Assembly (NCBI RefSeq): GCF_000147695.2
Contig: NC_015958.1
Location: 970,501-1,034,500, forward strand
Origin: Thermoanaerobacter wiegelii Rt8.B1
Lineage (GTDB): Bacteria > Bacillota > Thermoanaerobacteria > Thermoanaerobacterales > Thermoanaerobacteraceae
Direction: 5' to 3'
Length of the DNA stretch: 64,000 nucleotides
Positions 44,135-54,881 of this stretch are shown piece by piece. Every line of letters begins with the position of its first letter. Positions within the stretch are counted from its first letter, which is position 1. The position numbers were made by a program, and so were the translations under genes. The notes under the pieces were generated by a model. It saw only the letters and a list, made by a program, of their open reading frames with translations, searched no databases and had not been told where the DNA came from.

Positions 44135-45925
44135 ATGCTTTATAGGTCACACGTAATGGTATGTGGTGGTACCGGATGTACATCTTCAGATTCTGATAAA
44201 GTAGCAGAGCGTTTTACAGAGGAAATAAAAAAGGCTGGTCTAGATAAAGAAGTATTAGTTGTTAGGACAGGATGCTTTGGTCTTTGCGAATTGGGACCAG
44301 TTGTTGTAGTGTATCCTGAAGGAGTTTTTTATAGCAGAGTTAAACCTGACTATGTTCCTGAAATTGTAGAGGAGCACTTGCTAAAAGGAAGACCTGTTAA
44401 GAAATATCTCTATGGAGAAAGCGTAACGGAAAAAGCTATAAAGCCATTGGAAGAGACTCCTTTCTTTAGAAAGCAAAAGAGAATTGCTCTTAGAAATTGT
44501 GGTATTATCAACCCTGAAGATATAAGAGAAGCAATTGCTTTTGATGGATATAAAGCGTTGGCAAAGGTTCTTACTCAAATGACACCAAAAGAGGTTATCG
44601 AAGAAGTCAAAAAATCCGGATTAAGGGGTAGAGGTGGCGGTGGATTCCCAACAGGTGTAAAATGGGAATTTGCTTACAACCAAAAAGAAACTCCTAAGTA
44701 TGTAGTCTGCAATGCCGATGAAGGCGACCCTGGTGCTTTTATGGATAGAAGCATATTGGAAGGAGACCCTCATAGTGTTTTAGAGGCGATGGCAATAGCA
44801 GGATATGCAATTGGAGCAAACCATGGATATATTTATGTAAGGGCAGAATATCCTTTGGCAGTAAAAAGGCTTAAAATTGCTATTGAGCAGGCTAGAGAAT
44901 ATGGTCTTTTAGGAAAAAACATATTTGGGACAGGTTTTGATTTTGACATTGAGATAAGATTAGGAGCAGGTGCTTTTGTCTGTGGAGAAGAGACTGCACT
45001 TTTAAATTCAGTAATGGGAAGAAGAGGAGAACCAAGACCAAGACCGCCATTCCCTGCTGTAAAAGGTGTGTGGGATAAACCAACGATTATAAATAACGTA
45101 GAGACATTTGCTAATATTCCACCGATTATCTTAAATGGTGCTGAATGGTTTTCAAGCATTGGTACAGAAAAATCGAAGGGAACAAAAGTTTTTGCCTTAA
45201 CTGGTAAAGTAAACAACACAGGTCTTATTGAAGTTCCAATGGGAACTACTTTAAGAGAAATTATATACGAAATAGGTGGAGGAATACCCAATGGGAAGAA
45301 ATTTAAAGCTGCTCAAACAGGAGGACCTTCCGGCGGATGTATTCCTGCAGAGCATCTAGATACACCAATCGATTATGATTCTTTAATAAATGTAGGTTCT
45401 ATGATGGGTTCAGGTGGGCTTGTTGTAATGGACGAAGACACCTGTATGGTTAATGTTGCAAAATTCTTCCTTGAGTTTACAGTTGATGAGTCTTGCGGGA
45501 AATGTGCGCCTTGTAGGATTGGTACAAGAAGGATGCTGGAGATTTTAGAAAAGATAACTTCTGGTAAAGGTGAGGAAGGAGACATTGAAAAATTAGAAGA
45601 ACTTGCTAAAACTATTAAAGCTACAGCTTTATGTGGACTTGGACAGACAGCGCCAAACCCAGTTTTATCTACAATTAGATATTTCAGAGATGAATACGAG
45701 GCTCATATAAAGGAAAAAAGATGCCCAGCTGGTGTATGTCAAGCATTGTTGAGATTCTATATAGATCCAGATAAATGTAAAGCTTGTGGAATTTGCGCTA
45801 AGAATTGTCCTGTCAATGCGATTTCCGGAAAACCAAAGGTACCTTATGTAATTGACCAAGACAAATGTATCAAGTGTGGTACCTGTATTGAAAAATGTCC
45901 ATTTGGCGCAATATACAAAAAATAA
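44135..45925 (+). CDS. hydB: NAD-linked [FeFe]-hydrogenase, flavin subunit (NuoF-like)
   Basis: 596 residues, domains in order: thioredoxin-like [2Fe-2S] (1-95: [23 protein letters not shown]), NADH/FMN domain ([48 protein letters not shown]), [4Fe-4S] with [15 protein letters not shown], then a C-terminal two-cluster ferredoxin ([30 protein letters not shown]). It oxidises NADH or reduces NAD. The extra clusters fit bifurcating or NADH-dependent enzymes. Confidence 0.93.
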   Translation: MLYRSHVMVCGGTGCTSSDSDKVAERFTEEIKKAGLDKEVLVVRTGCFGLCELGPVVVVYPEGVFYSRVKPDYVPEIVEEHLLKGRPVKKYLYGESVTEKAIKPLEETPFFRKQKRIALRNCGIINPEDIREAIAFDGYKALAKVLTQMTPKEVIEEVKKSGLRGRGGGGFPTGVKWEFAYNQKETPKYVVCNADEGDPGAFMDRSILEGDPHSVLEAMAIAGYAIGANHGYIYVRAEYPLAVKRLKIAIEQAREYGLLGKNIFGTGFDFDIEIRLGAGAFVCGEETALLNSVMGRRGEPRPRPPFPAVKGVWDKPTIINNVETFANIPPIILNGAEWFSSIGTEKSKGTKVFALTGKVNNTGLIEVPMGTTLREIIYEIGGGIPNGKKFKAAQTGGPSGGCIPAEHLDTPIDYDSLINVGSMMGSGGLVVMDEDTCMVNVAKFFLEFTVDESCGKCAPCRIGTRRMLEILEKITSGKGEEGDIEKLEELAKTIKATALCGLGQTAPNPVLSTIRYFRDEYEAHIKEKRCPAGVCQALLRFYIDPDKCKACGICAKNCPVNAISGKPKVPYVIDQDKCIKCGTCIEKCPFGAIYKK

Positions 45926-45945
45926 TTGAGGAAGGAGTGTAAAAG

Positions 45946-47691
45946 ATGGACAAAGTTCGTGTTACGATAGACGGCATCACTGTAGAAGTTCCCTCCCATT
46001 ACACGGTATTGGAAGCAGCAAAAGAAGCAGGCATAGATATTCCTACACTGTGTTACCTCAAGGAAATTAACCAAATTGGCGCTTGTCGTATATGTGTAGT
46101 TGAAATAGAAGGAGTTAGAAATTTACAAACCTCCTGCACTTATCCGGTATTTGATGGTATGAAAGTGTATACAAATACACCTAAAGTTAGAGAAGCGCGG
46201 AAATTAAATCTTGAGCTTATACTTTCAAATCATGATAGAAGTTGTTTGACTTGTATTAGAAATACTAACTGTGAGCTTCAATCATTGTCTAAAAAATTAG
46301 GAGTAGATGAAATAAGGTTTGAAGGAGAAAATATAAAGTATTCTATAGATGATGCTTCCCCTTCTGTTGTAAGGGACCCAAATAAGTGTGTGCTTTGTAG
46401 AAGATGCGTGGCAGTATGCTCACAAGTTCAAAACGTATTTGCTATTGGAATGGTAAATAGAGGATTTAAAACAATGGTAGCACCTTCTTTTGGCAGAAGT
46501 TTAAAAGATTCTCCTTGCATAAGTTGTGGCCAGTGTATCCAAGTGTGTCCTGTAGGAGCTATATATGAAAAAGACCATACAAGAAGAGTTTACGAGGCTT
46601 TAGCAGATGAGAAAAAATATGTGGTAGCTCAAACAGCCCCAGCTGTAAGAGTAGCATTAGGTGAAGAGTTTGGTATGCCTATAGGAAGTATTGTTACAGG
46701 AAAAATGGTAGCAGCTTTGAGAAGAATGGGTTTTGATGCGGTATTTGATACGGATTTTGCAGCAGATTTGACTATAATGGAGGAAGGTTCGGAACTTCTT
46801 GAAAGGCTTAAAAATGGCGGAAAACTTCCTATGATAACTTCCTGCAGCCCTGGTTGGATAGCTTTTTGTGAAAAATATTATCCAGAATTTATAGACAATC
46901 TTTCAACTTGTAAGTCTCCTCACATGATGATGGGGGCATTGGTAAAGAGTTATTATGCAGAAAAGAAAGGGCTTAATCCTGAGGATATATATGTAGTATC
47001 TATTATGCCATGTACAGCTAAAAAATTGGAGATTGAAAGACCAGAAATGCAGCATAAAGGCATAAAAGACGTGGACGCTGTTCTTACGACAAGAGAATTA
47101 GCGAGAATGATAAAAGAAATGGGCATTGACTTTGTAAATCTCAAAGATGAAGAATACGACGAACCTCTTGGAATGTCTACTGGTGCAGGAGTGATATTCG
47201 GAGCTACAGGTGGAGTTATGGAGGCAGCCTTAAGAACAGTTGCAGATATTGTAGAAGGGAAAGACTTAGACAAATTTGATTATGAAGAAGTTAGAGGTTT
47301 AGAAGGTGTAAGAGAGGCTACTATAAGAATAGATGGTATGGACATAAAAGTTGCCATAGCAAATGGAACAGGAAATGCGAAAAAACTTCTTGACAAAGTA
47401 AAAGCTGGCGAGGTAGAGTATCACTTCATAGAGGTAATGGGCTGCCCAGGAGGATGTATAATGGGAGGCGGTCAGCCAATTCACAATCCCAATGAAATGG
47501 AAAAAGTAAAAGAATTAAGAGCGAAGGCTATTTACGAAGCAGATAAAAACTTGCCTATCAGAAAATCTCACAAAAATCCTGCAATACAAAAACTTTATGA
47601 AGAATTTTTGGGCAGTCCTTTAAGCGAAAAGTCTCATCACTTGCTCCACACTCATTATTCCAAGAAGGAATTGTATCCTTTGGTAAAATAA
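45946..47691 (+). CDS. hydA: [FeFe]-hydrogenase catalytic subunit
   Basis: 581 residues. Clusters in order: [2Fe-2S] C36, C47, C50, C64; His-ligated [4Fe-4S] H96, C100, C103, C109; two [4Fe-4S] sites C148/151/154/158 and C191/194/197/201. H-cluster region: L1 TSCSPGW with C300, L2 MPCTAKKLE with C356, L3 MGCPGGCIMGGGQP with C500 and C504. It produces or takes up H2 in the cytoplasm. L1 reads C-S-P where the common consensus is C-C-P. C-terminal extension KSHHLLHTHYSKKEL. RBS GAGGAAGGAG. Confidence 0.94.
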   Translation: MDKVRVTIDGITVEVPSHYTVLEAAKEAGIDIPTLCYLKEINQIGACRICVVEIEGVRNLQTSCTYPVFDGMKVYTNTPKVREARKLNLELILSNHDRSCLTCIRNTNCELQSLSKKLGVDEIRFEGENIKYSIDDASPSVVRDPNKCVLCRRCVAVCSQVQNVFAIGMVNRGFKTMVAPSFGRSLKDSPCISCGQCIQVCPVGAIYEKDHTRRVYEALADEKKYVVAQTAPAVRVALGEEFGMPIGSIVTGKMVAALRRMGFDAVFDTDFAADLTIMEEGSELLERLKNGGKLPMITSCSPGWIAFCEKYYPEFIDNLSTCKSPHMMMGALVKSYYAEKKGLNPEDIYVVSIMPCTAKKLEIERPEMQHKGIKDVDAVLTTRELARMIKEMGIDFVNLKDEEYDEPLGMSTGAGVIFGATGGVMEAALRTVADIVEGKDLDKFDYEEVRGLEGVREATIRIDGMDIKVAIANGTGNAKKLLDKVKAGEVEYHFIEVMGCPGGCIMGGGQPIHNPNEMEKVKELRAKAIYEADKNLPIRKSHKNPAIQKLYEEFLGSPLSEKSHHLLHTHYSKKELYPLVK

Positions 47692-47693
47692 AA

Positions 47694-47744
47694 AAATGGT
47701 AAAGCTTCCAATACTTTATTGGGAGCTTTACCATTTTTTTATTT
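47694..47744 (+). terminator. Terminator of the hydrogenase operon
   Basis: AAATGGTAAAGCT, CCAAT, a small loop, ATTGG, AGCTTTACCATTT and a T run: a long strong hairpin right after the hydA stop. Confidence 0.9.
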
Positions 47745-47835
47745 TAAAGTTAGTTATAGAAATGTATATAATTTGTGATATAATAAAAAAGAATGGTAGT
47801 TTATGAGGACAATACAACTTAAGGAGTGAAAGAAA

Positions 47836-48084
47836 TTGAGAAGAGGCAAAAGTCCTTGGACATTGGTATTTTTAATTGTCGTAGGACTAATTTTAGGAGG
47901 TTTTTTAGGGGACCTATTGGCACATTTTTTTAAAGAATTAGCTTATCAACAAATAATAGGTATGAACAATCCTCTTACTTTGGATCTGAATTTTATTAAA
48001 TTTTCCTTTCTGTTATCTGTTAAGATAAACATAGGGACTGTAGTAGGATTAATTCTTGCAATATACGCTTATTACAAAATGTAG
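47836..48084 (+). CDS. DUF4321 membrane protein
   Basis: 82 residues from TTG, RBS AAGGAGTG. Two helices: TLVFLIVVGLILGGFLGDLL (about 9-28) and the C-terminal INIGTVVGLILAIYAYY. Conserved small protein upstream of maf and radC in many Clostridia; function unknown. Confidence 0.8.
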   Translation: MRRGKSPWTLVFLIVVGLILGGFLGDLLAHFFKELAYQQIIGMNNPLTLDLNFIKFSFLLSVKINIGTVVGLILAIYAYYKM

Positions 48085-48092
48085 GTGATAAA

Positions 48093-48668
48093 ATGAAAAT
48101 TGTCCTCGCTTCTAAATCGCCAAGAAGAAGAGAGTTACTTTCAAATTTAGGACTCGACTTTGAAGTGATCGAAAGTAATGTAGAGGAGTTTTCAAATGAA
48201 AAGCATCCTTCAAGATATGTTATGGATTTATCTTTTAATAAAGCCATGTTGGTTGCTAAAAAATTAAAGGAAGAAGCTATAGTAATTGGTGCTGATACTA
48301 TTGTAGTAATTGAAGATAAAGTTTTAGGAAAACCAAAGGATAGAGATGAAGCCTATATTATGCTTAAAAGCTTACAAGGAAGAGTCCATACAGTATATAC
48401 AGGAATTACTATTGTTAGGACTAAAGATTTTAAATATGTAAGTGATTTTGAAGAGACAAAAGTTTGGATTAAAAAATTACAAGATGAGGAAATATTTAAT
48501 TATATAGATACTGGCGAATGTTATGATAAAGCGGGAGCATATGCTATACAAGGATTTGGTGCTCTTATTGTTGAAAAGATTGTAGGAGATTATTTTAATG
48601 TGGTAGGTCTTCCAATTTCAAAACTTTTTGATATTTTAAAAAGAGAGTTTGATGTGAGGTTACTTTGA
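48093..48668 (+). CDS. maf: Maf nucleotide pyrophosphatase
   Basis: 191 residues. VLASKSPRRRELLSNLGL (nucleotide-binding loop), IVIGADTIVVIEDKVLGKP, LQGRVHTVYTG and CYDKAGAYAIQGFGALIVE are family hallmarks. It hydrolyses non-canonical or modified NTPs and is linked to septum formation. Eight bases after the DUF4321 gene, with GTAGGTGAT. Confidence 0.92.
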   Translation: MKIVLASKSPRRRELLSNLGLDFEVIESNVEEFSNEKHPSRYVMDLSFNKAMLVAKKLKEEAIVIGADTIVVIEDKVLGKPKDRDEAYIMLKSLQGRVHTVYTGITIVRTKDFKYVSDFEETKVWIKKLQDEEIFNYIDTGECYDKAGAYAIQGFGALIVEKIVGDYFNVVGLPISKLFDILKREFDVRLL

Positions 48669-48681
48669 AAGGGTGAAAGTA

Positions 48682-49383
48682 TTGGGCAAGGATGCGAAAA
48701 TCATGATAAAAGACTTGCCTTATGAGGAAAGACCCAGAGAAAGACTTATAAAACATGGAGCTCAAGTATTGTCAAATGCCGAATTGATAGCTATAATAAT
48801 AGGGACAGGAAGTAAAAGAGAAAGTGCGATTACTTTAGCGCAAAGGCTTATAATGGAAGATAGAGGGCTTAAATTCATTGTAGATTCAAGCGTAGAAAAG
48901 CTTGCCAGCATAAAAGGAATTGGTGTAGCTAAGGCAGTAAAGCTAAAAGCTGCAGTAGAATTAGGACGCAGAATGATGTTATCTACGGGAAGTGATAGTT
49001 TCACAATAACATCGCCAGAAGATGTCATAAATTTGATGATGGATGAAATGAGGTATTTGACGAAAGAGCATTTTAAAGTGATAATGCTTAATGTAAAGAA
49101 TAAAGTTATTGCAATAGAGACTATATCTATAGGTAGTTTAAATACTTCCATTGTGCATCCAAGAGAAGTATTTAAGGCTGCAATTGAAAGGTCATCTTCC
49201 TCTATAATTCTTGTTCACAATCATCCCAGTGGAGACCCTACTCCTAGCAGAGAAGATATAGAAGTGACAAAAAGGCTGGTAGAAGGGGGAGATATACTGG
49301 GTATAAAAGTTTTAGATCATGTTATAATTGGGGATGGGAGAGGTATAAGTCTTAAAGAAAAGGGGTATTATGAGTTTGAATAA
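48682..49383 (+). CDS. radC: RadC family protein (JAB/MPN domain)
   Basis: 233 residues from a TTG at 48682 behind AAAGGGTG; GTG 48673 and ATG 48703 are alternatives. N-terminal helix-hairpin-helix part (PYEERPRERLIKHGAQVLSN, ASIKGIGVAKAVKLKA) and a JAMM-like metal site (VHNHPSGDPTPSREDIEVTK, VLDHVIIGDG). Despite its name the DNA-repair role is disputed. Upstream of mreB, as in B. subtilis. Confidence 0.92.
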   Translation: MGKDAKIMIKDLPYEERPRERLIKHGAQVLSNAELIAIIIGTGSKRESAITLAQRLIMEDRGLKFIVDSSVEKLASIKGIGVAKAVKLKAAVELGRRMMLSTGSDSFTITSPEDVINLMMDEMRYLTKEHFKVIMLNVKNKVIAIETISIGSLNTSIVHPREVFKAAIERSSSSIILVHNHPSGDPTPSREDIEVTKRLVEGGDILGIKVLDHVIIGDGRGISLKEKGYYEFE

Positions 49384-50424
<1,041 letters not shown>

Positions 50425-50438
50425 GAGGTGTTATTGGC

Positions 50439-51272
50439 GTGCCACGCTTTTTTAGAAATAATAAGCAATTTATTTTGTTTTTTTTGATAGCCGTGGCGCT
50501 TATTGCCGCCATGGCTTATACTTATGATACCGAAAGGTATGTTACTAAAGTAGAATCTATAGTTGGAACTGTTTTTACTCCCATTCAAAAAGTTTTCTAT
50601 CAAATGGGAGAGGGAATTTCTAATTTGTTTTCTTCAATTAGTGAGATAGGTACTTTAAGGGCAACAAATGAAAAACTTCAAAAAGAAGTAGAAAAACTGA
50701 GAAAAGAAAATATTCAGTTACAGGAATTAATGAACGAAAATAAAAGGCTTAAAGAAGCTTTAAATTTTAAAACAGAAAATGTTGAACTAGATTTAAAACT
50801 TGCTACTATAACAGGAAAGAATTCAGGAAATTGGTTTAATACTTTTACTATTGATAAAGGCAAAAATGAGGGTATACAACCTGGCATGGCAGTTTTAGAC
50901 GAGAGAGGCAATATGGTGGGACAGATTACTGAAGTAGGAGACAATTGGGCAAAGGTATTAGCCATTATAGATAGAGATAGTTCTGTAAGCGCTGTAGATG
51001 TACGAACTCGTGATAATGGTGTGGTAAGAGGAGATTCAAACGGTGGACTTATCATGATATATCTTCCCTTAGATGCCGAATTGATAGAAGGTGATGTAGT
51101 AACTACTTCTGGTATGAGTAGATTCCCAAAAGGTTTGATAATAGGAAAAGTATCAAAAGTTACTCGAGACCCAGGTTCTTTGCTAAAACAAGCCGTCATA
51201 GAACCAGCCGCTGATTTTGAAAGATTGGAGTATGTTTTTGTAGTTACTAATACAACAAATACAGGGAAGTAG
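50439..51272 (+). CDS. mreC: Rod shape-determining protein MreC
   Basis: 277 residues from GTG 50439, eight bases after GAGAGGTG. N-terminal helix (about 11-27), a coiled coil (about 60-95, NEKLQKEVEKLRKENIQLQE) and two beta-barrel domains (GNMVGQITEVGDNWAKVLAI, VVRGDSNGGLIMIY). Couples MreB to the extracellular synthesis machinery. Confidence 0.93.
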   Translation: MPRFFRNNKQFILFFLIAVALIAAMAYTYDTERYVTKVESIVGTVFTPIQKVFYQMGEGISNLFSSISEIGTLRATNEKLQKEVEKLRKENIQLQELMNENKRLKEALNFKTENVELDLKLATITGKNSGNWFNTFTIDKGKNEGIQPGMAVLDERGNMVGQITEVGDNWAKVLAIIDRDSSVSAVDVRTRDNGVVRGDSNGGLIMIYLPLDAELIEGDVVTTSGMSRFPKGLIIGKVSKVTRDPGSLLKQAVIEPAADFERLEYVFVVTNTTNTGK

Positions 51273-51278
51273 AGTATT

Positions 51279-51797
51279 ATGAGAAAAGTATACAAATATC
51301 TATTGATTGTTTTGTTAATTATTTTACAAACAACTTTATTCAGATTTATAGATATCTTTGGCGTCAAACCAGATGCAGCTTTTATTGTAGTACTAAGTTT
51401 TTCACTTTTAAATGGCTCTTGGGAAGCAATTTATTTAAGTCTTTTTGCCGGGCTTATTCAAGACATTCTTTTTAATAATGCTCTAGGGGTTACTACTTTT
51501 TCTTTGCTCATTGTCAGCTACATTACAGGGCTTTTAAGCAAAAGTGTTTTTAAAGAAAGTTCTTTTGTGGCTTTTGTGTTTGTCTTTTTAGGAACCCTTC
51601 TTTATAACCTTATAACGATGTTTTCAATGGTTTTGATGAAGTATGAGTTTAATTTCTTATCAGATTTTATGAATGTTGCGATGATACAGGCGGTTTATAA
51701 TTCTGTAATTACTGCTTTTGCCTATAGATATTTAGTTTCCTTTAACAAATATGTTAATGAAAATAAAGTAAATTTTTTTAGAAAAAGCAAATTTTGA
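51279..51797 (+). CDS. mreD: Rod shape-determining protein MreD
   Basis: 172 residues, five helices. FGVKPDAAFIVVLSFSLLNG and LFAGLIQDILFNNALGVTTF are typical. Membrane partner of MreC. Stop overlaps the upstream in-frame TTG of the next gene. Confidence 0.9.
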   Translation: MRKVYKYLLIVLLIILQTTLFRFIDIFGVKPDAAFIVVLSFSLLNGSWEAIYLSLFAGLIQDILFNNALGVTTFSLLIVSYITGLLSKSVFKESSFVAFVFVFLGTLLYNLITMFSMVLMKYEFNFLSDFMNVAMIQAVYNSVITAFAYRYLVSFNKYVNENKVNFFRKSKF

Positions 51798-51808
51798 AGG
51801 TGATATCC

Positions 51809-52336
51809 TTGAATGAGAGCCTTAAAAAAAAGTTTTATACTTTTGGAGCTATTATCCTTGCCCTTCTTGTCGTTTTAGTTTCCCGCTTAATCTATTTACA
51901 GCTGATAAAGGGCGACTATTATAGAGAAATATCAATGCGCCAAGCAATTAGACGTATACCTATTGAGGCTCCTCGTGGAGAAATTGTTGATAGATATGGA
52001 GTAAAGTTAGCCACAAATAGACCAAGCTTTTCTGTAGATATTATAAAAGGAGAAGTAGTTGATAGTCACCTTAACGAGACTATATTAAAATTAATGGATA
52101 TTTTGACAAAGAATAATGTAAAATATAAAGATGATTTGCCTATCTATTTAGATGAAAATGGAAATCCTTATTTCAATTTTAAAAATTCAGATGAAGTATC
52201 AGTAAAAGAAGAAACTTTAAAAACTCGAGAAAAAGCCTGGAAAAAAGCTAATAACATAAATGAAAATGCTACTGCTAAAGAGGCATGGGATATTTTGATA
52301 AAAAATTTAAAATACCTAAGGATATGGATCCAATAG
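51809..52336 (+). CDS. mrdA: Penicillin-binding protein 2, N-terminal part (frameshifted)
   Basis: From TTG 51809 (RBS GAAGGTGAT): membrane helix (about 8-28) and the start of the dimerisation domain with RQAIRRIPIEAPRGEIVDRY. The frame breaks in a run of six A (52300-52305): it should read IKKFKIPKDMDP but turns into KNLKYLRIWIQ-stop. One extra A restores a full-length class B enzyme of about 760 residues. Two of its neighbours in shape determination are intact, so total loss of this gene would be surprising. Confidence 0.85.
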   Translation: MNESLKKKFYTFGAIILALLVVLVSRLIYLQLIKGDYYREISMRQAIRRIPIEAPRGEIVDRYGVKLATNRPSFSVDIIKGEVVDSHLNETILKLMDILTKNNVKYKDDLPIYLDENGNPYFNFKNSDEVSVKEETLKTREKAWKKANNINENATAKEAWDILIKNLKYLRIWIQ

Positions 52337-54093
52337 AAGCGAGAAAAATAATGGTTGTGCGTCAATTAATGGAAGAACAAGGCTATAATCAATATCAGCC
52401 AGTAGAAATAGCTGTGGATGTCGATCAAAAAACAATTGCCGAGATTGAGGAAAAACATTTAGAATTGCCAGGAATTATGATAAATGTAAAACCTGTTAGA
52501 TATTATCCTTATGAAACACTATTATCCCAAACTTTAGGATATATTGGTCGAATTACTCAAGACGATTTAAAAAACTTGGATATGAGTAAATACAAGCTTA
52601 CAGATTTGGTTGGGCATTCTGGACTTGAAGCATTGTATGAAAAGTATTTAAGAGGAAAAGATGGTGGACAACAGGTTGTAGTAGATAATTATGGAAGATT
52701 AATAAAGAATTTAGGGACAGAACCTCCTGTACCAGGTGATACTATATTTTTAACCATTGACAAAAATATTCAAGAGGCGGCAGAACAATCTCTTATCACA
52801 ACTATGCAAAATATAAGAGATGGGAAATATGGCGAGTCTTTTCCTGCTAATATTGGAGCAGCAGTGGTTGTAGATGTAGACACAGGAAAAGTTTTAGCAT
52901 TAGCCAGTATCCCTGGTTATGATCCAAACATTTTTGCTACTGGCAATCCCCCTAAAGATGTAGTAAATGAACTTTTTAAATCAAGAGATGCTACAGCTGA
53001 TCCAAGTCCTATTTTCAATTATGCAACTCAAGGAGCAGTACCTCCAGGATCTACCTTCAAGATGGCTGTTGCATTCGCAGCTTTAGACACTGGGGTCACA
53101 ACAGTTGATGAAAAATATTTAGACCCAGGAATATATCCTTATACAGGACAGCGTAACTGGGCGTGGCCTCGGACACAAGGTTGGGTGAATGTTTCTGATG
53201 CAATTAAATATTCTACTGATACCTATTTTTATGAAATGGGAAGAAGAATGGGAATAGATAAAATAGTCGAATATGCCAAGAAATTTGCTTTAGACCAAAA
53301 AACAGGAATAGAGCTGTATGAAGCAAAAGGTGTTATTGCAAGTCCACAATATAAAAGAGAATATTATCTTGGGTTGATAAAATCAATGGTGAAAACAGAT
53401 ACAAATCCAGATGGAGTTATAACGGAAGAACAGTATCAAAAAATTGTAGAAATCATTGATAAAGGGAATTTGAGTGACTATAATACCTTTTTACAATTAG
53501 AAAAGATGGGTATAAAAGATACAAAGCTTCAAAGAAAATTATGGGAAATGATGTATTATGCAAAACATTGGAGCTTGACAGATACTTGTAGTGCGGCAAT
53601 AGGACAAGGAGATAATCAGTTTACTCCTTTAGAAATTGCTAGTTATGTGTCTACATTAATAAATGGAGGAATTAGATATAAACTTCATTTAGTTGATAAA
53701 ATTGTGTCCCCAGATGGAAAAATTGTTGAGGAAACAAAGCCAGAAGTTTTAGATAGAATTCATATTCCCAAGAAATACCTCGATGCTATAAAGTTAGGTA
53801 TGAAAGGGGTAACTGAAAGAGGAGGTACTGCAAGCGGTGCTTTTCGCAATTTTCCTATTCCTGTAGGGGGCAAGACAGGTACTGCAGAAGTAGTTGGAAG
53901 GGCTAATTATGCTTGGTTTGTTGGCTTTGCTCCTTATGATGATCCTCAAATAGTTGTAGTTGCGGTTATATACCAAGGAGGACATGGTTCTTACGCAGGT
54001 TATGTAGCAAGAGATATTTTTGATGCTTATTTTGGATTGAGTAAGAATAATACAGGTGAAACCTTCAATGTGATAAATTTGCCTATAAGATGA
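52285..54093 (+). CDS. mrdA: Penicillin-binding protein 2, transpeptidase part (frameshifted)
   Basis: The frame opens before 52300 and has no ribosome site of its own. Dimerisation domain to about 52860, then the transpeptidase: active serine in GAVPPGSTFKMAV, SxN as KYSTDTYFYEM (S-T-D), and KTGTAEV near the end. LGYIGRITQDDL and GHSGLEALYEKYLRG are typical of PBP2/SpoVD types. It cross-links lateral wall peptidoglycan with RodA (56061) and MreBCD. An insertion of about 80 residues between SxN and KTG is normal for clostridial PBP2. Confidence 0.9.
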   Translation: MGYFDKKFKIPKDMDPIEARKIMVVRQLMEEQGYNQYQPVEIAVDVDQKTIAEIEEKHLELPGIMINVKPVRYYPYETLLSQTLGYIGRITQDDLKNLDMSKYKLTDLVGHSGLEALYEKYLRGKDGGQQVVVDNYGRLIKNLGTEPPVPGDTIFLTIDKNIQEAAEQSLITTMQNIRDGKYGESFPANIGAAVVVDVDTGKVLALASIPGYDPNIFATGNPPKDVVNELFKSRDATADPSPIFNYATQGAVPPGSTFKMAVAFAALDTGVTTVDEKYLDPGIYPYTGQRNWAWPRTQGWVNVSDAIKYSTDTYFYEMGRRMGIDKIVEYAKKFALDQKTGIELYEAKGVIASPQYKREYYLGLIKSMVKTDTNPDGVITEEQYQKIVEIIDKGNLSDYNTFLQLEKMGIKDTKLQRKLWEMMYYAKHWSLTDTCSAAIGQGDNQFTPLEIASYVSTLINGGIRYKLHLVDKIVSPDGKIVEETKPEVLDRIHIPKKYLDAIKLGMKGVTERGGTASGAFRNFPIPVGGKTGTAEVVGRANYAWFVGFAPYDDPQIVVVAVIYQGGHGSYAGYVARDIFDAYFGLSKNNTGETFNVINLPIR

Positions 54094-54102
54094 TTTGTGG
54101 GT

Positions 54103-54127
54103 GAGGATATTTTATCCTCTTTTTTTC
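54103..54127 (+). terminator. Terminator of the mre operon
   Basis: GAGGATA, TTT, TATCCTC and eight T. Confidence 0.85.
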
Positions 54128-54196
54128 TTTAACAAGAAGGAAAATTACGATTTGTGGAGAATATAGATAATAACGAGTGTTTTACGGAGGTAGATT

Positions 54197-54841
54197 ATGA
54201 TAAAAGAAGCAATAAAAATTCAAGGGACAAAAGAAGGGCTGGTAATTGTATTAGAAGAGGATGTAGATATTGAAACACTAAAAGAGAAAATAGTGAATAG
54301 AATTGAGAAATCTCTTAAATTTTTTGAGGGTGCAACTCTTACTGTGAGAGTAAAAAGTTTAAACGTCAAAGAAGAGAAATTACAAGAATTAAAAGACTTT
54401 ATTTTTGATAAATACGGCATTGAGGTGCGGGTAAAAAATTTTCAAGAAAAACATATAAAAAATGTGACAGATGACGAAATATTTAATGGGTTAGAAGAGG
54501 GGATAACAAAATTTCATAAAGGTACTGTTAGGTCAGGACAGGTTGTGAAATACCATGGTAATCTTGTAATAATTGGGGATGTGAATCCTGGAGGATTAGT
54601 ACAAGCTGCCGGTAATATAGTTGTTATGGGGACGTTGAGGGGAATAGCTCATGCGGGATTTACTGGCAATAAGGAGGCTGTAATTGTAGCTTCTTCCTTA
54701 AGAGCAATGCAGCTTAGAATAGCTAATGTTATCTCCAGGGCTCCAGATAAAGATGATGCCAGTGATTATCCCGAAATTGCAGTTGTTAAAAAAGGTAAAA
54801 TTATTGTAAAACCTCTTTACCATCTCAATGATTTATGGTAA
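54197..54841 (+). CDS. minC: Septum site-determining protein MinC
   Basis: 214 residues. N-terminal domain to about 100 and a C-terminal beta-helix: VRSGQVVKYHGNLVIIGDVN, GGLVQAAGNIVVMGTLRGIA and AHAGFTGNKEAVIVAS. Inhibits FtsZ at the poles with MinD. RBS GGAGG. Confidence 0.94.
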   Translation: MIKEAIKIQGTKEGLVIVLEEDVDIETLKEKIVNRIEKSLKFFEGATLTVRVKSLNVKEEKLQELKDFIFDKYGIEVRVKNFQEKHIKNVTDDEIFNGLEEGITKFHKGTVRSGQVVKYHGNLVIIGDVNPGGLVQAAGNIVVMGTLRGIAHAGFTGNKEAVIVASSLRAMQLRIANVISRAPDKDDASDYPEIAVVKKGKIIVKPLYHLNDLW

Positions 54842-54881
54842 AATATTCTAAAAAATAATATTAATGGAATGGAGTGGTACG

